From contig CACXLJ010000006.1 of assembly GCA_902768435.1 (NCBI GenBank), forward strand, positions 1-64,000: a DNA stretch of 64,000 nucleotides. Direction: 5' to 3'. Of this stretch, positions 7,759 to 15,680 are shown in pieces. The DNA is from an uncultured Bacteroidales bacterium. GTDB lineage: Bacteria > Bacteroidota > Bacteroidia > Bacteroidales > Muribaculaceae. The stretch's first letter is position 1. The number at the start of each line of letters is the position of its first letter. Both the position numbers and the translations under genes were made by a program. A model generated the notes under the pieces. It was not told the origin of the DNA and did not search any database. It worked only from the letters and a program-made list of their open reading frames with translations.

Positions 7759-8253
7759 ATGGAAGTAATACAGAGTTTCACCATCGATCACACCCACTTG
7801 AAACCAGGCATCTATGTTTCGCGTGTAGATAAGGGATTCACCACCTACGACTTGCGCATCACCGAGCCCAACAAGGAACCCGCAGTGGCACCCGCCGCCA
7901 TACACAGCATCGAGCACCTGATGGCAACCTGGTTCCGCAACTCAGCGGCAAAAGACGATGTGGTCTATGTCGGGCCCATGGGATGCCTCACTGGCATGTA
8001 TGTGATTATGACGGGAAATTACAGTGTCGAAGACATGCGGCAACTCACCATCGAATGCCTTGAGTGGATTCTTACCCAAACCGAGGTGCCGGCAACCCGA
8101 CCCGAGGCCTGCGGCAACTACTTGCTACACGATCTGCCCATGTGCAAGTGGGAATGCAAGCGATATCTCGACCGGCTCAAAAACGATTTCCATAGCGAGT
8201 ACACAAAACTGCAAATCACCCTCGACGACGGCAAAGTCTTCGCCGACGCATAG
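7759..8253 (+). CDS. luxS: S-ribosylhomocysteine lyase
   Basis: Cleaves S-ribosylhomocysteine to homocysteine and DPD, the precursor of autoinducer-2, in the activated methyl cycle. 164 residues. Metal ligands are visible: H49 and H53 in HSIEH, and C118 in EACGNYLLHDL. The catalytic C76 is in the GCLTG motif. It is a single gene with its own TAACTTTG promoter. No pfs or metE neighbour is visible, so regulation and signalling use cannot be inferred here. Confidence 0.96.
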   Translation: MEVIQSFTIDHTHLKPGIYVSRVDKGFTTYDLRITEPNKEPAVAPAAIHSIEHLMATWFRNSAAKDDVVYVGPMGCLTGMYVIMTGNYSVEDMRQLTIECLEWILTQTEVPATRPEACGNYLLHDLPMCKWECKRYLDRLKNDFHSEYTKLQITLDDGKVFADA

Positions 8254-8297
8254 TCTATTCACACTTCCGTTGAATTGACAATCGCGAGAGGCCCAGT

Positions 8298-9506
8298 TTA
8301 AGGCAACTTCAGCATGTCCATCACCTCGGTGATGTCGCCATCGTTGTCGGCAGGCTTCACACCCAGCAGATAGGCCAGTAGCGGGTAGATGTCGACATTG
8401 CGGAACTTCGCTTCCTTCACATAGCCCCGCTTGAAGTCGGGTCCCACGGCACGGAAAGCCACCAGCATGTCGCTTGCCGTGTGGTCGTAGCCGTGTGTGC
8501 CACCTGCATTCGACTTGCGGTTGTCGAACAACCACCCCACATCGGGCAGCACCACCACATCGCCCACATTGGGATTGCTGCCATAGTGCAGATACTCGGG
8601 CACATCCCGCCGTTTCCACACGCGCAGGTGATCCACTCCCTGCAAAGCGTTACAAATCGAATCGACATAATCGTGTCGTTTGGCATACACCAGTGCCGGC
8701 ACACCATAGATAACGCGTTCCACCCATTCGGGCTTCAGGTATTTGTGCGGATATATTGTGCGCTCAGGGTCTACCCAGGTCATTCCGTGATCGCCCAGCA
8801 CAATCAGGTTCACATCGGCAGCGATAGGCAGCTGTTGAATGCGGTCCCACATCCCTTTCAGCACACAGTCCATCTGCTCCATGGTGCGGCGCGTGTGGGC
8901 ACTTATAGGGCCATGGTTGTGACCGCTCGCATCAGGTTCCTCAAAGTATGCCATAATCAGATGCGGACGCTCCTCCTCAGGCAATTGCAGCAGCCGCAGC
9001 ACTTCGTCAACCCGTTCTGGAACTGTCAGCCGATTGTGCTGATAGTGATGCCAGTAGGTGGCATGATCGCCCTTGATGGGCACATCGCTTCCCACCCAGT
9101 AGACGGTGGCAGTGGTCACGCCCTGCCGCTTAGCTGTGAGCCAAATGGGGTCACCGCCATAGTATTGCGGATCGTTGCGCAACTCATTGTTGCTGCTCAA
9201 CGAGAACACCTTGCCGTTGCGGCGCACCTTGAAGGAATTGGCCACAATGCCGTGATGATCGGGATAGAGGCCCGTGGCAAGCGTGTAGTGATTCGGGAAT
9301 GTCTTGCTCGGGAACGACGGCATCATCACCGCCTTCACCCCATCGCGCGCCAACTGGTCGAAGAAAGGCACATTAAACGCCTCGGTATAGTCCCAACGCA
9401 GTCCGTCGAGACTCACCACCACCGTGTAGGTCTCACGACCTGCACCACTCACATTCACAGCCGCCAGCACCGCCAGCAGAACCACAACAATCTTTTTCAT
9501 CATCAC
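8298..9506 (-). CDS. Secreted ENPP-type phosphodiesterase / nucleotide pyrophosphatase
   Basis: 402 residues of the alkaline phosphatase superfamily, type I phosphodiesterase branch. A signal peptide spans about residues 1-20. The first metal Asp is in VSLDGLRWDY (D34), and the nucleophile Thr69 is in PSFPSKTFPNHYT. Further metal ligands lie in EEPDASGHNHGP and LGDHGM, and the last His is in GTHGYDH. The family hydrolyses nucleotide or phospholipid phosphodiesters outside the cytoplasm; the exact substrate is unknown. Transcribed leftward from TATATTTG (9533-9526). It converges with luxS with only a 44-bp gap. Confidence 0.9.
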   Translation of the reverse strand: MMMKKIVVVLLAVLAAVNVSGAGRETYTVVVSLDGLRWDYTEAFNVPFFDQLARDGVKAVMMPSFPSKTFPNHYTLATGLYPDHHGIVANSFKVRRNGKVFSLSSNNELRNDPQYYGGDPIWLTAKRQGVTTATVYWVGSDVPIKGDHATYWHHYQHNRLTVPERVDEVLRLLQLPEEERPHLIMAYFEEPDASGHNHGPISAHTRRTMEQMDCVLKGMWDRIQQLPIAADVNLIVLGDHGMTWVDPERTIYPHKYLKPEWVERVIYGVPALVYAKRHDYVDSICNALQGVDHLRVWKRRDVPEYLHYGSNPNVGDVVVLPDVGWLFDNRKSNAGGTHGYDHTASDMLVAFRAVGPDFKRGYVKEAKFRNVDIYPLLAYLLGVKPADNDGDITEVMDMLKLP

Positions 9507-9525
9507 TCAAATTGTTTTATCTCCA

Positions 9526-9533
9526 CAAATATA
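9526..9533 (-). promoter_or_regulatory. -7 promoter element of the phosphodiesterase gene
   Basis: CAAATATA on the plus strand, read as TATATTTG leftward, 19 nt before the ATG. Confidence 0.55.
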
Positions 9534-9599
9534 AGCATATTATCTGAATCCCAATAATCATCGCTAAACAGACCATCTCACATCTCTCATAATGAAAAA

Positions 9600-9633
9600 G
9601 GTGGAGGTGCCACATTGCATGAGCGCCCCCACC
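9600..9633 (-). terminator. Terminator after the dockerin/module protein gene
   Basis: GGTGGAGGTGC at 9600-9610 pairs with GCGCCCCCACC at 9623-9633 with one mismatch and one wobble. In the leftward direction it is followed by TTTTTCATT. Confidence 0.75.
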
Positions 9634-9691
9634 CCAAAAAAAACGAATGAAAAAAAACCACAAGTGTGTTTACTTTAGCATCAAATAACAA

Positions 9692-11329
9692 CTAATAGCT
9701 TGGTGCAGCTATTGTTGTAGACTTCACAGGAACTGTAATCCAATCGGTCATAATCTTGCCCCAGCCATAGGTTACAGTCACCTTCACATAGATGTTGAAG
9801 TCACTGTTCACTGATGTCATGTTGTTCTTATAGGTAATAAAGCCATACATTGAAGCAACGCCAGGAAGTGTCGTTACTTGAGCAAGTTCAATGGTTGCAG
9901 GAACAGGCTGCCGCTGACCATTCAGGTCACACTCGGCATCCTTACGGTCAAACGCTACACTGAACGGACCATAGAAGCCCCAGTAATTAGCATGTTCACT
10001 GAATGCACGGCCACGCCAGTCGCTTGGTGCAATCAAGTCTTCGATCTTGATGTAAGAGCCTTTCTCACCCACATCAACACCATCGATGAAGTTGTCGGCA
10101 GCTTGCTGTGCAATCCTCACTGGCTGAATCATGTTGGCACGGAAATGGTCCTGATTGTTGAAAGTAATCTTAATCGATTTTCTCTTATCACCGCAAGCAT
10201 AGCCTGTCACCTTGAAGAGCATATACATTTCCTTCGTGTTCAGCAGTTCTTTTGCCACCTCGCTGTTCTTGTTATAAGTAACAGTGTTGAATGGCATGGT
10301 AACATTGTTGTTGCTAATCACAGCTATCAGCTCATTATTAGCCCACAGTTCAAGGCCATCGTTCTTAATCTGGAAGTTATAGGTCTTGCCGCCAAAGGTC
10401 TTGCTGCCCTTCATGTGATCGCAGAAGAAGTACTCAAATGTAGTCACTGCCGCGTCTAGTTTCAGCACGCCATTTTCAGTAACAAATGGTGAGTTCAGGT
10501 CGTTAACGAACACGCAGTTGTTGGGGTTTCCATCACTAATTGACTGAGGCACCTGCACATTGAAGCGGGTGAATGTCTTCTCTTCATTCCAGTACTCGTT
10601 AATAAAGCTAGCTGGAGTCACATTGTATACTTTCTGTACACCATCGATCTTGGCGTGCAACACAATCTCAACATAGGTGTTCGAACCAGCGCTGGTATAG
10701 TAACGCACCACATTGGTCACATACTCCCCAGCATGGTTCCAGAGATCTTGCTCTGAGATTTTCCACTGCAACACATGAGTCCCCTCATCGGTGTAATTGA
10801 GGTCTGCATTCAACTCTACGACAGTACCCACATCAGCCTTGCCTTGATAATTCTGGCCGGTCACATCTTTAAAGAATGTGTAAGTGGTGTGGAATTCCTT
10901 CTTACTGCGGTTGAGAGGCTTGTAAATATACTGACTCATCTGTTGATAGGTAGTCGTATTCACGCCATCCTTGCCACACTCAAACCTGAAGTTATCGGCT
11001 TCAAGTACAAACAAGGGACCCGTTCCCGACCCTGAACCACCAGAACCAAGTATGATGTTGATCAGAGCTGTAACATCAGATACATTGACTCTGCCATCTT
11101 CGTTAACATCCGACGCCATATAGTTCAGGGGAACGACACCTAGAATCATATTGATGAGGGTCGACACATCTGACACATTCACAGTTCCGTTCCCATCAAT
11201 ATCACCCCTCACTGACTTTATGGTTATTGAGTTACTTAGTGAACCAGCAAGATTGTCATTAGCATAAACATTTACCGAAGGCTGCAGTAGAACTACAAGT
11301 GTAACAAGTGGTAATAATAATCTTCTCAT
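9692..11329 (-). CDS. Secreted protein with N-terminal dockerin-like pair and shared surface module
   Basis: 545 residues. A signal peptide (about 1-24) is followed near 38-100 by two dockerin-like calcium-binding repeats (GDIDGNGTVNVSDVSTLINM and DVNEDGRVNVSDVTALINI). From about 106 to the end lies a module about 85 percent identical by eye to the C-terminal module of the collagen-like lipoprotein at 11886-14855. Dockerin repeats normally sit at the C-terminus, as in two other proteins of this window, so the N-terminal position is unusual. No lipobox. No promoter word is visible in the 36 bp before the upstream terminator, so expression probably depends on readthrough from the upstream genes. 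Function unknown; likely surface or secreted. Confidence 0.8.
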   Translation of the reverse strand: MRRLLLPLVTLVVLLQPSVNVYANDNLAGSLSNSITIKSVRGDIDGNGTVNVSDVSTLINMILGVVPLNYMASDVNEDGRVNVSDVTALINIILGSGGSGSGTGPLFVLEADNFRFECGKDGVNTTTYQQMSQYIYKPLNRSKKEFHTTYTFFKDVTGQNYQGKADVGTVVELNADLNYTDEGTHVLQWKISEQDLWNHAGEYVTNVVRYYTSAGSNTYVEIVLHAKIDGVQKVYNVTPASFINEYWNEEKTFTRFNVQVPQSISDGNPNNCVFVNDLNSPFVTENGVLKLDAAVTTFEYFFCDHMKGSKTFGGKTYNFQIKNDGLELWANNELIAVISNNNVTMPFNTVTYNKNSEVAKELLNTKEMYMLFKVTGYACGDKRKSIKITFNNQDHFRANMIQPVRIAQQAADNFIDGVDVGEKGSYIKIEDLIAPSDWRGRAFSEHANYWGFYGPFSVAFDRKDAECDLNGQRQPVPATIELAQVTTLPGVASMYGFITYKNNMTSVNSDFNIYVKVTVTYGWGKIMTDWITVPVKSTTIAAPSY

Positions 11330-11365
11330 AATACGGTTTGTTTTTACTAGTTAATATTGAGAAAA

Positions 11366-11392
11366 GCGGGCGCATAAGAATAATACGCCCGC
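11366..11392 (-). terminator. Terminator after the small lipoprotein gene
   Basis: GCGGGCG 11366-11372 and CGCCCGC 11386-11392 form a 7-bp stem, followed leftward by TTTTCTC. Confidence 0.75.
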
Positions 11393-11418
11393 AGGTAAAA
11401 ATAACGAATGAAAAAAAA

Positions 11419-11763
11419 CTACTCTTCTTTTTCCAGTTTTATTGCAGGATGACCGCTGTCCATGTCTTCCTTGTGACGATAAAGCACACCATCACGCATA
11501 TAATAGTAGGCGGGATCACCATTATATTCAATCGTAGCAAAGGGACTGTCATGATTTTCACCGTCGAACCAATGCGTTTCGTTCACATTGTCTTGACCAG
11601 CAAACTGAATGGTGGCAGTATGATCTTCGCGCAACTCAAATTTGTTGCCAAATTCATCTTCATATTTGCCAGCGAAGCCCTGATTGCTGCCATCACTGCT
11701 CTTGCCACAAGCAGCCAGAACAAGGCATACTATAATAACACTGAAAAATTTGGTATAAAACAT
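11419..11763 (-). CDS. Small lipoprotein
   Basis: 114 residues beginning MFYTKFFSVIIVCLVLAACGKSS. The lipobox LAAC marks it for lipidation. The mature part has small strands with acidic and aromatic residues (FAGKYEDEFGNKFELREDHTATI), reminiscent of short lipocalin-like lipoproteins, but no family is recognised. A longer frame to 11817 is rejected because it would run through the terminator hairpin of the upstream gene at 11803-11837. It lies between the two module-sharing surface genes on the same strand and lacks a visible promoter of its own. Confidence 0.75.
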   Translation of the reverse strand: MFYTKFFSVIIVCLVLAACGKSSDGSNQGFAGKYEDEFGNKFELREDHTATIQFAGQDNVNETHWFDGENHDSPFATIEYNGDPAYYYMRDGVLYRHKEDMDSGHPAIKLEKEE

Positions 11764-11802
11764 CTTGTATGAAAAAATTAATTGTGTTATCGTTTTTCGT
11801 AA

Positions 11803-11837
11803 AGATTGGCTCTTCAAGTCACAAGAAGAGCCAATCT
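11803..11837 (-). terminator. Terminator after the collagen-like lipoprotein gene
   Basis: AGATTGGCTCTTC at 11803-11815 and its perfect complement at 11825-11837 form a 13-bp stem with a 9-nt loop. The T tract leftward is weak (TTTACG), so readthrough is plausible. Confidence 0.7.
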
Positions 11838-11885
11838 ATTACTCATTTATTTAATTATATAAAACCACAGATAAACGTTAATGCA

Positions 11886-14855
11886 TTATCGTCTGGGTGC
11901 TGCTACAGTTGTAGCCTTCACTGGAACCTTAATCCAATCGGTCTTGATGGTACCCCAACCGTAGGCCACAGTCACCTTCACAAAGATGTTGAAGTCACTG
12001 TTCACAGTAGTCAAGTTGTTCTTGTAGGTGATGAGGTCACCACTCTGAGCCAATTCAATGGTTGCGGGAACCTTCTGACGAACACCGTTGAGGTCGCACT
12101 CTGCATCGGCCGGGTCAAATGTCACAGTGAACGGACCATAGAATCCCCAGTAATTAGCATGCCCACTGAATGCACGACCGCGCCAGTCACTTGGATTAAT
12201 CAGGTCTTCGATCTTGATGTAAGATCCAGGTTCGCCAACGTCAACACCGTCGATAAAGTTGTCGGCTGCTTCCTGTGCAATCTTCACAGGAGGAATCATG
12301 TTGGCACGGAAGTGATCCTGACCGTTGAAGGTAATCTCAATGGGTTTATTCTTGTCACCGCAAGCATAGCCAGTAACCTTGAAGAGCATATACATCTCCT
12401 TGGTGTTCAGCAATTCCTTGGCAATCTCGCTGCTCTTGTTATAAGTAACAGTGTTGAATGGCATGGTTGCATTGTTGTTGCTGATTGTAGCAATCTTCTC
12501 ATTGTTAGCCCACAGTTCAAGGCCATTGTTCTTAATCTGGAAGTTATAGGTCTTGCCGCCGAAGGTCTTGCTGCCCTTCATGTGGTCACAGAAGAGATAT
12601 TCAAATGTAGTCACAGCCTTGTCAAGTTTCAGCACGCCATTTTCGGTAACAAATGGTGAGTTGAGGTCGTTAATGAATACGCAGTTATTGGGGTTAGCGT
12701 CGGTGGTTGACTGAGGAACCTGAACATTGAAGCGAGTGAATGTCTTCTCTTCATTCCAGTACTCAGCGATGAAGCTGCCTTCGTTCACATTGTATTTCTT
12801 CTGGATACCATCAATCTCAGCTTTCAGCACGATTTCAACATAGGTGTTTGAACCTTCGCTGGTGTAGTAGCGAACCACGTTCGATACTTCTTCGCCTGCA
12901 TGGTCCCAAAGTTCCTGCTCGGTGATAGTCCAACGCAGCACATGAGTACCCTCATCGGTGTAGTTAAGGTCAGCATTCAACTCTTCAACAGTACCCACAT
13001 CGGCCTTGCCATTATAGGTCTGGTCGGTCACATCTTTAAAGAATGTGTAAGTGCTGTGGAATTCCTTCTTACTGCGGTTGAGGGGCTTGTAAATATACTG
13101 ACTCATCTGCTGATAGGTAGTCTTGTTCACGCCAGCCTTGCCACACTCAAACTTGAAGTTGTTAGCTTCAAGCACATATTGCTTAGGTTCTGGAGTAGCA
13201 CTGTCGGGACGACAAATCTTGATCTTGATATAAGCAACTTGCACAATTTCGTTGCCATGCTTCAGCAGTACGCGCACGATAGGAGTACGATCGATAGCCG
13301 ATGTACCATATTTTGCCTTAACACGAAGCACGCCTTCGCTCTGCCATTCTACATACTCAGCCTGATCTGTACCATTAGTACCTTGTACATAGTTCTTGAC
13401 CAGCTCAACTTTGAATTCCATACCCAGGGCTTCAAGGTCAGCAGCTTTGTGTTTAGCAGTGAGTTCATGAGCCATGAGATACTTCATCACATCGAATGGT
13501 TCGTTGTAAGGCATCTTCAGGTCAATAGTCTCAAGGTTGACGTCATTCTGCCAGCAAGTATAATTCTTGATGCCTGCTTCATTATCTGTAGTATTGATGT
13601 AGCGGCGGAAGTGGTAGTCAACCGAAGGATCTTTTTCAAATTTAACCTTATCGGCAATGCGCAGTTGTTCCATCTTCTTCTGCAGGATAGTTGCATAGTC
13701 CGAAGTGATGTCTTCGCCATTCTCAGTCTGAGTCTGCAATGCAATAACTGAAATGTGTTCGTCTGTTGCAGGTGTGCCAGTCATGTTGACTTTCACTTTC
13801 AGGATACCCTTCTCGAACGAAACAAACTCAGCCTTCACATCAAAGTCGTTAGAGGCTTTTTCTGCCTTACCACGAGTTACCACATAGTCATTATTAGCCT
13901 TGATCACAAAGGTAAGCTTTTGCAAGTCTTCAACTTTGGCATTGGCGGGATTTACATGATAGTAAGCATAAGTTTCGGGATTTACAACCGACAGCTTAGA
14001 AGCCAAATCAGCATGTTCGTCCTGCGAATCTTTGCTCTTCAAAGTGAGAGCGGGATATTCAAATGAAGTAACGCGGATAGCGGGAACACCATCTACATAA
14101 ACCTCAGGCTGGAACACGAAGCCGCGCAGCGAGTTGGTCAAAGGAATAATAACTTCACCTGTCGTACCCTGAACACCGAAGAGTCGCAGTTCACCTGTAC
14201 CCATGATAGCGGTGATGTGGTTAGGATTAGATGCAATCCAAGAGATATTGGTATGTTCCTTAAGTGTACCATCGGCATTATAAATGTCGAAGCAACCGGT
14301 CTCTTCATTGGGAACATAGTAGACACCGTCCTTGCCGTCAACACCGTCCTTGCCGTCAACGCCGTCCTTGCCGTTGGTGCCGTTCAAACCATTCTGGCCG
14401 TCATGGCCGTCCTGGCCGTCCTTACCATCAACACCGTCCTTGCCGTCCTTGCCATCAACGCCGTCTTTGCCGTTGGTGCCGTTCAAGCCGTCCTTGCCGT
14501 CAAGACCGTCTTTGCCGTCCTTGCCAAGAGCATAATAATTGGTCTTTTCACCATTCTTATACCAGTAACCGTCTTCGCCAATGGTCCATACCACAGCGTC
14601 GGTACCATTTGAAATGGTGTACTCCTTGCCGTTACTCAGCTTCACGACAATACCATCGCCCTGCTTCTCGACTCCGACAATAACACTGCCATCAGTAATC
14701 AGACCATTAATCTGATCAATGGCCTTGGCATTCTTGTCAATTTGCTCCTGCAAATTCTTAATGTCATCATCATAGTCTTTACAAGACGTAACCATACCCA
14801 TAGTAACGGCCAAGACCGCCACCATAAGTATAGATGTAATGAATTTCTTACTCAT
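11886..14855 (-). CDS. Surface lipoprotein with DUF4988-like N-terminus, collagen-like repeats and shared C-terminal module
   Basis: 989 residues. The lipoprotein signal ends at MVTSC (C25). Residues 26-60 form a coiled coil (KDYDDDIKNLQEQID), typical of DUF4988/PL29-N proteins. Residues about 111-177 are 22 consecutive Gly-X-Y triplets, mostly GKD, GVD and GLN. A middle region follows, and the last approximately 430 residues (from about 558) form the module shared with the 545-residue neighbour. The order suggests an extended stalk holding a ligand-binding head on the outer membrane. It is driven by the promoter at 14949-14980 that lies inside the inverted-repeat segment, so phase-variable expression is likely. 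The ligand is unknown. Confidence 0.85.
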   Translation of the reverse strand: MSKKFITSILMVAVLAVTMGMVTSCKDYDDDIKNLQEQIDKNAKAIDQINGLITDGSVIVGVEKQGDGIVVKLSNGKEYTISNGTDAVVWTIGEDGYWYKNGEKTNYYALGKDGKDGLDGKDGLNGTNGKDGVDGKDGKDGVDGKDGQDGHDGQNGLNGTNGKDGVDGKDGVDGKDGVYYVPNEETGCFDIYNADGTLKEHTNISWIASNPNHITAIMGTGELRLFGVQGTTGEVIIPLTNSLRGFVFQPEVYVDGVPAIRVTSFEYPALTLKSKDSQDEHADLASKLSVVNPETYAYYHVNPANAKVEDLQKLTFVIKANNDYVVTRGKAEKASNDFDVKAEFVSFEKGILKVKVNMTGTPATDEHISVIALQTQTENGEDITSDYATILQKKMEQLRIADKVKFEKDPSVDYHFRRYINTTDNEAGIKNYTCWQNDVNLETIDLKMPYNEPFDVMKYLMAHELTAKHKAADLEALGMEFKVELVKNYVQGTNGTDQAEYVEWQSEGVLRVKAKYGTSAIDRTPIVRVLLKHGNEIVQVAYIKIKICRPDSATPEPKQYVLEANNFKFECGKAGVNKTTYQQMSQYIYKPLNRSKKEFHSTYTFFKDVTDQTYNGKADVGTVEELNADLNYTDEGTHVLRWTITEQELWDHAGEEVSNVVRYYTSEGSNTYVEIVLKAEIDGIQKKYNVNEGSFIAEYWNEEKTFTRFNVQVPQSTTDANPNNCVFINDLNSPFVTENGVLKLDKAVTTFEYLFCDHMKGSKTFGGKTYNFQIKNNGLELWANNEKIATISNNNATMPFNTVTYNKSSEIAKELLNTKEMYMLFKVTGYACGDKNKPIEITFNGQDHFRANMIPPVKIAQEAADNFIDGVDVGEPGSYIKIEDLINPSDWRGRAFSGHANYWGFYGPFTVTFDPADAECDLNGVRQKVPATIELAQSGDLITYKNNLTTVNSDFNIFVKVTVAYGWGTIKTDWIKVPVKATTVAAPRR
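14323..14525 (-). repeat. Gly-X-Y coding repeat region
   Basis: Imperfect 9-bp units encode the collagen-like triplets of the lipoprotein (about residues 111-177). Near-identical units such as the coding repeat for GKDGVD occur several times and could change copy number by slippage without shifting the frame. Confidence 0.8.
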
Positions 14856-14921
14856 GTTTTTAAATTTTTAAGTTAATAAATAATAATTTTTTATACTATA
14901 TATTGTCAAATTCGCTTGCAT

Positions 14922-14939
14922 CTCTTGCGAAGAGTTACA
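14922..14939 (-). repeat. Inverted repeat, left arm of the putative invertible segment (site A)
   Basis: CTCTTGCGAAGAGTTACA is the exact reverse complement of 15658-15675 (18 of 18). It sits in the 5' leader of the collagen-like lipoprotein gene, about 67 bp before its ATG and just downstream of the promoter. Confidence 0.85.
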
Positions 14940-14948
14940 TATCAGCGA

Positions 14949-14980
14949 CAAAATTAGATATAAATTTGAAATTACGCAAA
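14949..14980 (-). promoter_or_regulatory. Promoter inside the invertible segment, now facing the surface lipoprotein gene
   Basis: Read leftward: TTTG (14980-14977), exactly 20 bp, then TAATTTTG (14956-14949). The predicted start is about 14942, right at the inverted repeat. It is the only good promoter found for the three genes downstream. Confidence 0.8.
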
Positions 14981-15068
14981 TAAAATTTATTTTTTTTTCG
15001 GACACAAATAAAAATAACTATGCCACCAAAGGTGTGAATAACAAACAAGGCTATGAAATGTTGTTAAT

Positions 15069-15470
15069 CTAAGGAACAACATAACCTTTTACAACCAGTC
15101 TAACGAATCGTTCAATGCCATTACTTTTCACGACAACCATTTTGTTGAAATTTCCCGAATGTCCAGCAGGATCGTAAGTGACACTGACGAGTCCTTTTTC
15201 GCCTGGAGCTATAGGACTGGTGGTGAACTGTGCTGTTGTACACTCACAAGACGAGGTGACATCCAGTATAATTAACGGACTGTTGCCTGAATTGACGCAC
15301 TCGAAGGTGTGTGTCACGACCCCGTTGTCAACACTGATATTGCCAAAATCGTATTCGACCGATTCGTAGATTGATCTTGAGAAATGCTCTGGGTCGATGT
15401 CGTCATATATTGTTGCCATACACAAGACATATCCAGCGATGACAATTATGACCAGAAATATATACTTCAT
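15069..15470 (-). CDS. DUF1573-domain exported protein within the invertible segment
   Basis: 133 residues. The N-terminal hydrophobic segment (MKYIFLVIIVIAGYVLCMA) is a signal or anchor. The rest is a DUF1573 domain, an immunoglobulin-like beta sandwich: the family core includes SSCECTTAQF, then PIAPGEKGLVSVTYDP, then NFNKMVVVKSNG. Function of the family is unknown; it is common in Bacteroidota surface proteins. Because the gene lies wholly between the inverted repeats, inversion would turn it to face the recombinase gene end. A possible own -7 element lies at 15494-15501. Confidence 0.82.
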   Translation of the reverse strand: MKYIFLVIIVIAGYVLCMATIYDDIDPEHFSRSIYESVEYDFGNISVDNGVVTHTFECVNSGNSPLIILDVTSSCECTTAQFTTSPIAPGEKGLVSVTYDPAGHSGNFNKMVVVKSNGIERFVRLVVKGYVVP

Positions 15471-15493
15471 GTTCTATTGCAATAAAGATTTTG

Positions 15494-15501
15494 CAAAAGT
15501 A
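15494..15501 (-). promoter_or_regulatory. -7 promoter element of the DUF1573 gene
   Basis: CAAAAGTA on the plus strand, read as TACTTTTG, 24 nt before the ATG. No good -33 partner. Confidence 0.45.
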
Positions 15502-15657
15502 GATATGTTTTCATCAAGATTGTGAATTATTTTTGATAAAAAATCATAAATAATGTATCATTTTATTAACAACAATTATATGCTCATAGATTCAAAACAG
15601 AGTGTATGCTTTTAAATTTCATCAGTTAATAAGATTTTAGTCAAATGAATAGCATTT

Positions 15658-15680
15658 TGTAACTCTTCGCAAGAGTTACA
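15658..15680 (+). repeat. Inverted repeat, right arm (site B), itself a perfect palindrome followed by T7
   Basis: TGTAACTCTT-CGC-AAGAGTTACA: 10-bp arms around CGC. Bases 15658-15675 are the exact inverse of site A. Seven T follow at 15681-15687, so for rightward transcription the site is also an intrinsic terminator. It overlaps the stop codon (15676-15678) of the recombinase gene. Confidence 0.8.

Larger units (their letters stand above)
14922..15675. mobile_element. Putative 754-bp invertible DNA segment (promoter switch)
   Basis: Bounded by 18-bp perfect inverted repeats. It contains the leftward promoter at 14949-14980 and the complete DUF1573 gene. The right arm touches the last codons of a tyrosine recombinase gene. 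The architecture equals known Bacteroides promoter inversions operated by adjacent tyrosine recombinases. As assembled, the promoter points at the lipoprotein gene (ON). The other end carries no TAnnTTTG word next to the repeat, so the flipped state should be OFF. Inversion itself cannot be shown from one sequence. Confidence 0.7.

Noticed and set aside
8481..9557. 358-residue rightward frame opposite the phosphodiesterase gene
   Set aside because: Antisense shadow; the leftward frame carries all metal-binding motifs and a signal peptide.
14217..14612. Rightward Val/Ala/Leu-repeat frame over the collagen-like region
   Set aside because: Mirror translation of the Gly-X-Y coding repeat; not an independent gene.
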